Shown here in pieces: positions 16,265 to 24,027 of a DNA stretch of 64,000 bases; the stretch's first letter is position 1; each line of letters opens with the position of its first letter. The translations under genes and the position numbers were made by a program. This stretch comes from Rhodobacteraceae bacterium D3-12 (lineage in GTDB: Bacteria; Pseudomonadota; Alphaproteobacteria; Rhodobacterales; Rhodobacteraceae), in contig CP104793.1 of the NCBI GenBank assembly GCA_025916135.1, forward strand, positions 1,736,001 through 1,800,000, read 5' to 3'. The notes beneath the pieces are model-generated. The model ran no database searches. It had not been told where the DNA came from and saw only the letters and a program-made list of their open reading frames with translations.

Positions 16265-17104
16265 TTAGTCGAGGAAAGCCTTTTCGACGACGTATGTCTT
16301 GGGGTCGGAGTTGGCGCCTTCTTCAAGCCCGTAGTCTTCGAGCATGTCCTTGAGTTCGAGATTGAAGGCGAGGTTGCCGCAGATCATGGCGCGGTCGTTG
16401 TCCGGGTTGATCGGATCGACGCCGAGGTCAGCAAAGGCTTCGCCAGAGCGCATCAGGTCGGTGATGCGGCCCATCTTGGCGCTCTCTTCGCGAGTGGTTG
16501 TGGGGTAGTATTTGATCTTCTTCCAGAAGCCTTCGCCGATAACTTCGTTGAGAAGTTCGTCGGTCTTGAGCCCTTCAATCAGCTCGCGACCATAGGTCAG
16601 CTCACCCGCTTCGCGGCAGGTGTGGGTGATGATCACCTCGTCGTAGTCTTCATAGGTTTGCGGTTCGCGTAGGAGCGATGCGAAAGGCGCAAAACCGGTG
16701 CCGGTGGCAAAGAACCACAGCCGTTTGCCGTGCAGGAGCGCGTCATGCACGAGGGTTCCGACCGGTTTGGGGCGCAGGATGATCTCGTCCCCCGGTTTGA
16801 TGTGTTGGAGCTTGGACGTGAGCGGGCCGTCCTGGACCTTGATTGAGTAGAACTCAAGCTCTTCGTCCCAAGAGGGAGAGGCGATGGAATAGGCGCGCAG
16901 CAACGGCTTGACCTTGCCGGTTTTAGGGTCGGGGTCATTCATCAGCCCGATCATCACGAATTCACCCGAACGGAACCGCAGGGACGCAGGGCGCGTGCAG
17001 CGGAAGGAAAACAGCCGGTCGGTATAGTGTTTCACCTCTGTCACGGTCTGGGCATCGGGCAGGGTGGGAGTTTTGGGCGCGGTGGCGGATTTTGTGTCTG
17101 TCAC
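16265..17104 (-). CDS. fpr: Ferredoxin--NADP reductase
   Basis: A 279-residue FNR-type flavoprotein. It has the FAD-binding motif RAYSIASPSWDEELEFYSIK near residue 70, the phosphate-binding GPLTSKLQHIKPGDEI, and the NADP-binding GTGFAPFASLLREP near 135. The C-terminus lies after the NADP-site segment RAMICGNLAFNLELKDML. It moves electrons between NADPH and ferredoxin. The start is GTG at 17104, matching the usual family N-terminus. It lies 180 bp downstream of the sulfite reductase operon on the same strand and could supply reductant to it. A perfect hairpin lies in the gap. Confidence 0.94.
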   Translation of the reverse strand: MTDTKSATAPKTPTLPDAQTVTEVKHYTDRLFSFRCTRPASLRFRSGEFVMIGLMNDPDPKTGKVKPLLRAYSIASPSWDEELEFYSIKVQDGPLTSKLQHIKPGDEIILRPKPVGTLVHDALLHGKRLWFFATGTGFAPFASLLREPQTYEDYDEVIITHTCREAGELTYGRELIEGLKTDELLNEVIGEGFWKKIKYYPTTTREESAKMGRITDLMRSGEAFADLGVDPINPDNDRAMICGNLAFNLELKDMLEDYGLEEGANSDPKTYVVEKAFLD

Positions 17105-17218
17105 GATGTTTTGCTCTGCTTAATTGTTAGTAGGCTAACGAATTTACATGACCCGTATAGCACAGTCTGGGGCTTTTTGAAGGTGTATTTTGTGTGCGTC
17201 TTTGATCTGGCGCAAGTG

Positions 17219-17247
17219 CGGCGTGCCTGTTGTGAGCAGGCACGCCG
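17219..17247. other. Perfect 11-bp hairpin between DUF934 gene and fpr
   Basis: Arms CGGCGTGCCTG and CAGGCACGCCG with a 7-nt loop. There is no T-tract on the minus side, so on the operon transcript it may be a rho-dependent pause or an RNA-stability element rather than an intrinsic terminator. Confidence 0.6.
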
Positions 17248-17283
17248 AAAAATCAGGAATTAACGATGGGGTCAGGCGAATAT

Positions 17284-17709
17284 TCAGGCAGCCGGAGCGC
17301 GCAAGCGGGCCTGATGGTCGTTGTCGGACCAGTCGGCGCGAAAGAGCCAGTCTTCTTCAGGCTGACGCGCGGCGATGGCAGCAGGGACTTCGACCTGATC
17401 AAAACCCGAGCGGCGGGCCATGGCGTATTGATCGGCGATCAGCGGCCCATAGGCGCGCAGGCGGCCCGTATAGCCCATCAGGCGCAATTGCCGCGCCGTG
17501 GTAAAGCCGCGCCCATCGGCAAAGGAGCCAAAGGAGATCCGGATCAGCCCGATACTGTCGATCCGCCCGGTCAGTTCGGTCAGGTCGAAGTCGGGTGCGA
17601 TGTCGAGGCCGGCGCCGTTTTCACCGGCGATTTCGCGCGGATTGTCGGTGAAGCCATGGGCCCATGTTTCAGCAATAAAGCCGGTGTCGTCGATCAGTTG
17701 CGTGCTCAT
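17284..17709 (-). CDS. DUF934 protein of the sulfate assimilation operon
   Basis: A 141-residue DUF934 protein (MSTQLIDDTGFIAETWAHGF, with the conserved segment SFGSFADGRGFTTARQLR and a WLFRADWSDNDHQARL tail). DUF934 genes nearly always end bacterial cysI-cysH operons, where the product is thought to assist sulfite reduction as an accessory subunit. The ATG at 17709 overlaps the cysH stop by 4 bp (ATGA); an upstream in-frame start would lie wholly inside cysH. Confidence 0.93.
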   Translation of the reverse strand: MSTQLIDDTGFIAETWAHGFTDNPREIAGENGAGLDIAPDFDLTELTGRIDSIGLIRISFGSFADGRGFTTARQLRLMGYTGRLRAYGPLIADQYAMARRSGFDQVEVPAAIAARQPEEDWLFRADWSDNDHQARLRAPAA

Positions 17710-18455
17710 GAAGCGATCCTTTCCATGCGGCCATTGACGAAGTGAATGCCGCATTCCTGTTTATCTGTGCCGCGCCAGCGCCCCGCGCGAGGGTCTTCGC
17801 CATCCTTGACCGGCGTGGTGCAGGGGGTGCAGCCAAGCGAGGGGTAGCCGCGCGCCACAAGCGGGTGGCGCGGTAGGGCGTTGGTGTCGAAATAGCTGTT
17901 GATTTGCGCCGGCGACCAGTTGACCAGCGGGTTGAGTTTGAGTTTGGCAGTGGTGGTGTCGATTTCAAACAGGTCAAGTGCGGTGCGCGTGCCCGATTGG
18001 AACCGTTTGCGCCCGGTGATCCAGCCATCAAAACCGGTCAGTGCCGCGTCGAGGGGGGCCGTTTTGCGCAGGGCGCAGCAAGCGTCGGTGTCGCGTTTAT
18101 GGAGCGTATTGTCCGGGTCGGCGGTTGAGGTGTCGGCGGTGAGGATACGCACATCGCTCAGCCCGAGGTGGCTGGCCAGTTCACGTTGATACGCAAGCGT
18201 CTCGGGAAAGAGCAGTTGGGTGTCGAGGAACAGCACCGGCGTGGCGGGCGCCACGCGCGCGACCATATGCAAGAGCGCTGCCGCCTCGGCCCCGAAGGAA
18301 GAGACCATAGCGATGCGTCCCAAAGCCCCGGAGAGCGCATAGTCGAGCAGCTCTTCCGCGGTTTTGTCGGAGAAATGCGCGTTCATCACATCCGCGGTGC
18401 GCGGGTGGAGAACGGCGGACCCTCCGGGGGGAGTATTTTGAGCAAGATGAAGCAT
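17706..18455 (-). CDS. cysH: Assimilatory adenylyl-sulfate (APS) reductase
   Basis: A 249-residue reductase that converts APS to sulfite. It shows the nucleotide-binding SSFGAEAAALLHM near residue 53. It also has the four-cysteine [4Fe-4S] pattern that marks APS- rather than PAPS-reductases: DACCALRK near residue 123, GCTPCTTPV near 212, and the ECGIH catalytic tail. The start is not clear. ATG at 18386 would trim a conserved-looking PRTADV stretch, while ATG at 18455 follows AAAGGG but makes residues 1-11 (MLHLAQNTPPG) out of a dispersed repeat. I keep the longer form. It lies 21 bp after cysI and is coupled to DUF934. Confidence 0.93.
   Translation of the reverse strand: MLHLAQNTPPGGSAVLHPRTADVMNAHFSDKTAEELLDYALSGALGRIAMVSSFGAEAAALLHMVARVAPATPVLFLDTQLLFPETLAYQRELASHLGLSDVRILTADTSTADPDNTLHKRDTDACCALRKTAPLDAALTGFDGWITGRKRFQSGTRTALDLFEIDTTTAKLKLNPLVNWSPAQINSYFDTNALPRHPLVARGYPSLGCTPCTTPVKDGEDPRAGRWRGTDKQECGIHFVNGRMERIAS
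18423..18452 (+). repeat. Dispersed ATATTTT/ATGAAG repeat, copy in the cysI-cysH junction
   Basis: TCCGGGGGGAGTATTTTGAG followed by CAAGATGAAG on the plus strand. It is a variant of the element seen at 35505, 46812, 53490, 56881 and 61862. It sits at the 5' end of cysH and seems to provide its ATG (reverse complement of CAT inside the repeat). Confidence 0.75.
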
Positions 18456-18476
18456 CTGTGGCCCTTTATGAGGTAT

Positions 18477-20123
18477 TTAGGCGGCTTGGTCGGTTTCGGG
18501 GTAGAGCGCGGCTTTGAATGGGTCGGCTCCGAGGCGTTGATAGGCGGCGAGGAAGGTTTCCTCTTCCGTGTCGCGCAGGTCGAGATAGGCGGTGATGAGC
18601 CGTTCGAGCGCGGGCACGATTTCTTCTGCGGAGAAGCCGCGACCTGTGCGTTCGCCCAAGGCCAGCGCATCGCCATCGGTACCGCCAAGCGTGAGCTGGA
18701 AGGTTTCGACGCCGCCACGATCGAGGCCGAGGATGCCGATATTGCCGAGGTGATGGTGGCCGCAGGCATTGATGCAGCCGGAGATTTTGATTTTCATCCG
18801 CCCGATCGCCTCGTCAAAGCCGGTGTCGCGCAGCATGGTCGAGATGTCCTGTGCCAGCGGGATGGAGCGAGCGGTGGCAAGGGCGCAATAGTCGAGCCCC
18901 GGGCAGGCGACGATGTCAGAGGCGCGACCGATATTGGCGGTGGCAAGGCCGGCTTTGAGCAGGCCCGCATAAAGCGCGGGCAGGTCGGCGCGGGCGACAT
19001 GGGGCAGGATAACATTCTGTTCGGGCGAGATGCGCAGTTCGGCGTGCGAGAACTCTTCCGCCAGATCGGCCAGCGCGTTCATTTCGGCGCTGGTGGCGTC
19101 GCCGGGGATGCCGCCGTGGGGTTTGAGCGAGACCGTCACGATGGCGTAGCCGTCGCGTTTATGCGCGGCGATGTTGGTGTCGGTGAAGGAGCGGAAGCCT
19201 GCGTCATCGGAGCGGGCCGCGTGATAGGCGGCGTCATCGCGCGCCGGAGGCTCGGGCAGGGCGAAGCGGTTTTCCAGCTCGGCGAGGAGCTTTTGGTCGG
19301 CGCCTGCGAAGGTTGGCAGGCGGCGGGCGAATTCTTCTTCCACCAGCTCGCGGATCTTTTCGAGGCCGTGTTCATGCACGGCGATTTTGATGCGGGCCTT
19401 GTATTTATTGTCGCGGCGGCCAAGCAGATTATAGGTCGCCAGCACGCTTTCGATATAGGGCAGAAGGTGCCCCGGAGCGAGGAAGGGGTGCAGGGTTTTG
19501 CCAACCATTGGCGTGCGCCCCAAGCCGCCACCGACGAGGATTTCATAGCCCAAGAGCCCGTCTTCGCGCCGGATGCGGATGGCGAGATCGTGGGCTTTCA
19601 ACACGGCGCGGTCCTGATCCGCGCCGGAGACGGCGATTTTGAATTTGCGGCCCAAGAATTGGAATTCCGGGTGGTCGGTGGACCAGATGCGCACCAGTTC
19701 GGCCAGCGGGCGCGGGTCAGCGATTTCATCGGCGGCGGCCCCGGCGAAAGGGTCGGCGGTGACGTTGCGGATGGTATTGCCCGACGTCTGGATCGCGTGC
19801 AATCCGACTTCGGCCAAGCGGTCGAGCATGTCGGGAATGTCGGTCAGCTTGGGCCAGTTATACTGGATATTCTGGCGGGTGGTGAAATGGCCATAGCCAC
19901 GGTCCCAACGCTCGCCCAATTCGGCGAGCACGCGCATCTGGCTCGCGTTGAGCGTGCCATAAGGGATCGCCACGCGCAGCATATAGGCGTGCAATTGCAG
20001 GTAGACGCCGTTCATCAGGCGCAGCGGTTTGAATTCATCCTCGGTCAGTTGGCCGGAGAGGCGGCGTTCGACCTGTGCGCGGAACTGGGCGCTGCGTTTG
20101 ACGAGGTAGGGATCGTGGAACAT
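18477..20123 (-). CDS. cysI: Siroheme nitrite/sulfite reductase hemoprotein
   Basis: A 548-residue siroheme/[4Fe-4S] reductase. It has the two ferredoxin-like repeats (YGTLNASQMRVLAELGER, then the Arg-rich GHFTTRQNIQYNWPKL siroheme contacts). The cluster cysteines are in ACPGLDYCALATARS near residue 412 and SGCINACGHHHLGNIG near 451. In this operon it reduces sulfite to sulfide for cysteine synthesis, and nitrite is an alternative substrate. It starts at an ATG 27 bp after the DUF2849 gene. No siroheme synthase gene (cysG), often found upstream in such operons, is present here. Confidence 0.95.
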   Translation of the reverse strand: MFHDPYLVKRSAQFRAQVERRLSGQLTEDEFKPLRLMNGVYLQLHAYMLRVAIPYGTLNASQMRVLAELGERWDRGYGHFTTRQNIQYNWPKLTDIPDMLDRLAEVGLHAIQTSGNTIRNVTADPFAGAAADEIADPRPLAELVRIWSTDHPEFQFLGRKFKIAVSGADQDRAVLKAHDLAIRIRREDGLLGYEILVGGGLGRTPMVGKTLHPFLAPGHLLPYIESVLATYNLLGRRDNKYKARIKIAVHEHGLEKIRELVEEEFARRLPTFAGADQKLLAELENRFALPEPPARDDAAYHAARSDDAGFRSFTDTNIAAHKRDGYAIVTVSLKPHGGIPGDATSAEMNALADLAEEFSHAELRISPEQNVILPHVARADLPALYAGLLKAGLATANIGRASDIVACPGLDYCALATARSIPLAQDISTMLRDTGFDEAIGRMKIKISGCINACGHHHLGNIGILGLDRGGVETFQLTLGGTDGDALALGERTGRGFSAEEIVPALERLITAYLDLRDTEEETFLAAYQRLGADPFKAALYPETDQAA

Positions 20124-20150
20124 GGGCTTGGCCTTTGGATGGGGGCTGGC

Positions 20151-20474
20151 TTATTCGGCGGCGATGGCAACGGCGAGCGCGTCTTGGGCGGCGGTGCCAT
20201 AGGCAATGGAGGGACCGGCGGCGCGCAATGCTTCGCGGCGGGTGACGGGCACGGGGCCATTGGCGGTGATTTCAACGGCGGCGAGATGCGCGTCGACAAC
20301 GGCGAGGGTTTGCGACGCGGCACTGGCGAGCACGGTTTCGGCTGTGGCCTTGTCCGCATGCCAGGCGGCGTCGACGATTTCGACGCTCCAGTCGCCATCG
20401 GCGGTGAGATAGACGACATCGCCGCTGCTGAGGGCGTTGGCGGTGATGACTTGGCTGACCGGATTGGCGCTCAT
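20151..20474 (-). CDS. DUF2849 protein, first gene of the sulfate assimilation operon
   Basis: A 107-residue DUF2849 protein (SQVITANALSSGDVVYLTAD; VPVTRREALRAAGPSIAYG). The family is small, probably cytoplasmic, and almost restricted to proteobacterial sulfite/nitrite reductase operons. Its biochemical job is not established. It lies 27 bp before cysI and divergent from an Lrp-type regulator, so the shared intergenic region is the probable control point. Confidence 0.92.
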   Translation of the reverse strand: MSANPVSQVITANALSSGDVVYLTADGDWSVEIVDAAWHADKATAETVLASAASQTLAVVDAHLAAVEITANGPVPVTRREALRAAGPSIAYGTAAQDALAVAIAAE

Positions 20475-20516
20475 GGCGTGATACCTCGTTATAGCGTTTG
20501 ATCTTGTCCCTAATTT

Positions 20517-20572
20517 AGGAAATAGTTCCGGTTGAATGCTAGTCGCCTGCGGAAATAAGGAAAAATGTTCCT
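20517..20572. promoter_or_regulatory. Candidate operator pair between the sulfur operon and its Lrp regulator
   Basis: Two GGAA-TTCC inverted repeats lie in the divergent intergenic region: AGGAAATAGTTCC at 20517-20529 and AGGAAAAATGTTCCT at 20558-20572 (perfect AGGAA/TTCCT arms). Their centres are about 42 bp apart, four helical turns, which suits an oligomeric Lrp-type regulator. CCTAATTTAGG overlaps the first. This is a pattern-based proposal. Confidence 0.45.
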
Positions 20573-20621
20573 GTTGGGCCGTGGGGCGGGTGGAATGTCC
20601 GTGAATATGGAGAATGCGAGA

Positions 20622-21082
20622 ATGGCGGTTCGGCTTGATGATCTGGACAGGAAAATCCTTTCGGAGATGCAGAGGGATGCGGCGCAGTCGCTGGATGATA
20701 TTGCGCGCGAAGTCGGCTCATCCAAGACGCCGGTGTGGAACCGGATCGCAAGATGCGCGAAGGTGGGGTGATCCGACAGCAGACCGTATTGCTGGACGCG
20801 GAGGCGCTTGGGTTTGAGGCGTGTTTCTTTGTGTTGATCCGAACCAGCGAGCATGAGGCGGATTGGCAGCACAAGTTCCTGAAGGCTTTGCAGGACCGCC
20901 CGGAGGTGCAGGAGGCGCATCGGCTGGCGGGGGATATTGATTACATTCTGAAGGTGCGGGTGCAGAACGCGCGCGCCTATGATGCGTTTTATCAGGCGCT
21001 GATTTCAGAGGTGAAGGTGCATAATGTGACCGCTCTTTTGTCGATGGAAGAGATCAAGTCGGGGATGGCGTTGCCGTTGTAA
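20622..21082 (+). CDS. Lrp/AsnC-family regulator, interrupted by a one-base deletion
   Basis: Repaired length is 153 residues, the family norm. The N-terminal HTH (MAVRLDDLDRKILSEMQRDA ... EVGSSKTPVWNRI) reads in one frame up to 20746. The rest (KMREGGVIRQQTVLLDAEAL ... the RAM domain LAGDIDYILKVRVQNARAY, ending SMEEIKSGMALPL) reads in the next. Adding one C to GGATCGCAAG near 20747 restores NRIRKMREGG, the expected wing. It is divergent from the sulfite reductase operon and probably controls it in response to a sulfur amino acid (inference from position). Whether the break is real or a base-calling error cannot be told from sequence alone. Confidence 0.85.
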
Positions 21083-21121
21083 CGGGTGCCGCTCGCCATG
21101 CGCGGGGGCGTCTTGGCCTGC

Positions 21122-22288
21122 TCAGGCGTGGAGCATGAGGCGGGTGAGGGCGTGGAAATGGTATGTGTTTGCGTAAACTGGCGGCGCGGCGAGGCGCAGG
21201 TTGGGCAGCCGTGAGAACAGGATCGGCAAGGCGGTGGCAAGTTCAAGCCGTGCAAGGGGCGCGCCGACGCAAAAGTGCAGGCCGCCGCCAAATGCGAGGT
21301 GCGGTTTTGTCGGGCGCTCAGGCAGGAAGCGATCGGAGTTGGTCCAGATGGCGGGGTCGCGTCCGGCTGCACCGAGCAGAAGGGCGATTTGATCGCCGCG
21401 TTGAAAGGTATGGCCGAAGGCGGTGATGTCCTCGTAAGCGTAGCGGGTGAACATATGGAGGGGCGGATCAAAGCGAAGCGTCTCTTCGATGGTGGCGTCG
21501 TCAATATCCGGTTTGTCGTGTTCAATCAGGCATTTGGTGGCATTGGCGAGCGCGTGGACGGTGGCTTCGTGGCCGGCGTTGAGGAGCAAGATGCAGGTTG
21601 TGATCAGCTCTTGCGTTGAGAGCTTTTCGCCCGCTTCCTCGGCCGTGATGAGTTGGGTGATGAGATCATCCTGCGGATCAGAGCGGCGTTTGTTGATGTA
21701 GCTCTGCATGAAATCCGAAAACTCGGTTGCGGCGCGGGCGGCGGCGTCTTCTGTGGGGCGGCTGCGCGTGGCCTGATACATGGCAACCATATCGTGGGAC
21801 CATTTGAGCAGCTGATCGGCCATGTCGCCCGGCACGCCGAGCAGGCGGCAGATGGTGAGGATCGGGATCGGGGTTGCGAAGCCGGGCAAGAGATCAAAGG
21901 GCGCATCGGTTGGCATCCTGTCGATCAGATCGTGGCTGAGCGCGGCGATAAAGGGGGCGAGGGCGTTGACGCGTCTTGAGGTGAAAGCGCGGGTGACGAG
22001 ACCACGCAGGCGGGTGTGGTGCGGCGGTTCGAGTTCGAGCATCGAGTGCGCTTCGACCGCGTAGAACGGCGCGAGGTGGGCGGGCGGCGGTGTGACCCGT
22101 TCGGCGGGGCATTCGCGCCCGAAGCGGCGGTCACGCAGGAGCGCGTGCACAGCGGCGTGAGAGACCGCGCAAGGCATGTCATAGTCAGCCCAGAAGAAGA
22201 GGTCGCCGGTGCGGCGGGCCTTGGCGTAAAACGGATAGGGGTTTTGTACGAAGGCGGGATCGATGGGCGATTGGTGCAGCGTTTTCAT
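21122..22288 (-). CDS. Cytochrome P450
   Basis: A 388-residue soluble bacterial P450. It shows the I-helix oxygen-activation motif (LLLNAGHEATVHALAN, near residue 237), the ExxR pair (EETLRFDPP), and the heme-thiolate loop FGGGLHFCVGAPLARLE with the proximal Cys near residue 343. It lacks a membrane anchor. The I-helix has AGHEAT in place of the common AGxDT, so the usual acid is Glu. No ferredoxin or reductase partner adjoins it; it is divergent from the dctB-like gene, 59 bp away. The substrate is unknown. Confidence 0.95.
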   Translation of the reverse strand: MKTLHQSPIDPAFVQNPYPFYAKARRTGDLFFWADYDMPCAVSHAAVHALLRDRRFGRECPAERVTPPPAHLAPFYAVEAHSMLELEPPHHTRLRGLVTRAFTSRRVNALAPFIAALSHDLIDRMPTDAPFDLLPGFATPIPILTICRLLGVPGDMADQLLKWSHDMVAMYQATRSRPTEDAAARAATEFSDFMQSYINKRRSDPQDDLITQLITAEEAGEKLSTQELITTCILLLNAGHEATVHALANATKCLIEHDKPDIDDATIEETLRFDPPLHMFTRYAYEDITAFGHTFQRGDQIALLLGAAGRDPAIWTNSDRFLPERPTKPHLAFGGGLHFCVGAPLARLELATALPILFSRLPNLRLAAPPVYANTYHFHALTRLMLHA

Positions 22289-22347
22289 GGCGGTATCTGT
22301 TGCCGAACGCTCTGGTCAATGCAAGGGCGGGGCGGTTAGATAAGGGC

Positions 22348-24027
22348 ATGACGGCGGGTATGATCAGACGGGCCGGGCTTGGCCTTGGGTTTCTTGTGCT
22401 TGTGGCGGTGATGAGCGCGGCTGTGTTCAGCTATGCCCAGCGGCAGGCGTTGGACCAATTGGCGCAGCGCGCCCGCGCCGACCTTGCGCTGGCGGCGGAT
22501 CGGGTGACGGGGCAGTTGCAACGCTATCAGGATCTAGCGGTTTTGCTGGCTGATAACCCGACGTTGCGGAGCGGCGACCGGGCCGCGATGCGGGCATTGT
22601 TGCTTGAGGCGGCGGACAAGACCTCGGCTTTGAACATCCAATATCTGGACGCGGCGGGCGCGGTTGTGGCCGAAGTGCAAGCCGGTTTGGGCGGAGCGGG
22701 GCCCGCGTTGATCGCGCGGGCCATGCAGGGTGCCTTGGGCACCGGGCATGGGGTGGTGCCAGACGGGCGGCGGACCTATTATTTTGCGGCACCGGAGTTT
22801 GGCGACAGCGGCAGGGTGCGCGGGGTGTTGGTTGTTGCGGTCGATATCGACAACGTCGAGTGGGATTGGCGCGGCAGTCGCCCGGTGGTTTTCTTTACCG
22901 ACGCGCGCGGGGTCGTCTTTATCTCGAACCGCTCGGAAATATTATTCTGGACACGCGCGGGTGAGGGCGCGGGATTGCGCCCGCGCCAAGGGATCAGCAC
23001 CGGTTTTGAGCGTCGCGTGATCGGCCCACACGAGGTCTGGGCGGTGGATTGGGGAGCGTATATCCCGGCGCGGTCGCTGCATTTGACCAAGGCGTTGCCG
23101 GTGATCGGCATGACGGCAGAGGCGCTGGTTGATACCGGCCCGGCGGTGCGGCTGGCACGCTTGCAGACGGCGGTTTTTGCGGCGCTATGGCTGGCGTTCG
23201 GGGCGCTGTTGTTTTTGGCGACCGAGCGGCGGCGGACATTGGCGGAGGCGAACAGGTTGCTGGAGGCGCGTGTGGCGGCGCGCACCGCAGAGCTTAAAAA
23301 AGCGCAGGCCGATCTGGTGCAGGCCGGAAAGCTGAGCGCGTTGGGGCAGATGAGCGCGGGCATCAGCCACGAGTTGAACCAGCCTTTGATGGCGATCCAG
23401 CAATACGCCGAAAACGGCGCGGCCTTTCTGGAGCGAGGCAAGCCGGAGGTGGCCGAGCAGAACCTGTCGCGGATTTCGGCGCTGGCGGGGCGGGCGGCGC
23501 GGATCATCAAGAACCTGCGCGCCTTTGCGCGCAACGAGAGCGAGCCGATGGGGCGGGTCGATCTGGTGAAGGTGATCGACGCGGCGGTTGAGTTGACTAA
23601 CGTGCGATTGCAGCGCGATGGCGTCGCGCTGAACTGGTCCCCGGCGCAGGCGGGGGTGTTTGCATATGGCGGTGATGTGCGGTTGACGCAGGTGTTTGTG
23701 AACCTGATCAACAATGCGGCCGATGCCATGGCCGAGCAGCCACGCGAGAAGGTTATCGGCATCGAGATCAAGGCCGGTGCGCGATTGTGCGTTGTGGTGC
23801 GCGACACGGGCCCCGGCATCGCCGATCAGGAGCGGATTTTCGAGCCGTTTTATTCAACCAAGGAAGTGGGCGGCGACACCGAAGAAGGCATGGGTCTTGG
23901 CCTGTCGATTTCTTACGGTTTGGTGCAAAGTTTTGGTGGCAATATCCGCGGTGAGAATGCGCCGGGGCAGGGGGCGGTGTTCACTGTTGAGTTGGAGTAT
24001 TGGCACGAAGAGGAGAAGGCGGCGTGA
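22348..24027 (+). CDS. dctB: DctB-like sensor histidine kinase for the TRAP system
   Basis: A 559-residue kinase with two membrane segments (about residues 9-27 and 270-288). They flank a periplasmic sensor region with a PDC/Cache-like pattern (RTYYFAAPEFGDSGRVRGVL; PVVFFTDARGVVFISNRSEI). The cytoplasmic part has a coiled linker, HisKA (SALGQMSAGISHELNQPLMA, phospho-His) and HATPase_c with NLINNAADAM, DTGPGI and GMGLGLSIS. It overlaps the response regulator gene by 4 bp (GTGA). With the DctPQM genes 2 kb downstream it most likely senses a C4-dicarboxylate or related acid. Confidence 0.92.
   Translation: MTAGMIRRAGLGLGFLVLVAVMSAAVFSYAQRQALDQLAQRARADLALAADRVTGQLQRYQDLAVLLADNPTLRSGDRAAMRALLLEAADKTSALNIQYLDAAGAVVAEVQAGLGGAGPALIARAMQGALGTGHGVVPDGRRTYYFAAPEFGDSGRVRGVLVVAVDIDNVEWDWRGSRPVVFFTDARGVVFISNRSEILFWTRAGEGAGLRPRQGISTGFERRVIGPHEVWAVDWGAYIPARSLHLTKALPVIGMTAEALVDTGPAVRLARLQTAVFAALWLAFGALLFLATERRRTLAEANRLLEARVAARTAELKKAQADLVQAGKLSALGQMSAGISHELNQPLMAIQQYAENGAAFLERGKPEVAEQNLSRISALAGRAARIIKNLRAFARNESEPMGRVDLVKVIDAAVELTNVRLQRDGVALNWSPAQAGVFAYGGDVRLTQVFVNLINNAADAMAEQPREKVIGIEIKAGARLCVVVRDTGPGIADQERIFEPFYSTKEVGGDTEEGMGLGLSISYGLVQSFGGNIRGENAPGQGAVFTVELEYWHEEEKAA

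Noticed and set aside
15310-16326. Ser/Leu-rich minus-strand frames opposite the Ala/Glu/Lys-rich protein
   Set aside because: They result from reading GCT/GAA repeats backward. The plus frame has a start site, a membrane anchor and a terminator.
18168-20501. A 777-codon open frame on the plus strand opposite cysI/cysH
   Set aside because: It is the antisense shadow of three conserved minus-strand genes and has no recognisable domain. Long shadow frames are common at this GC content.
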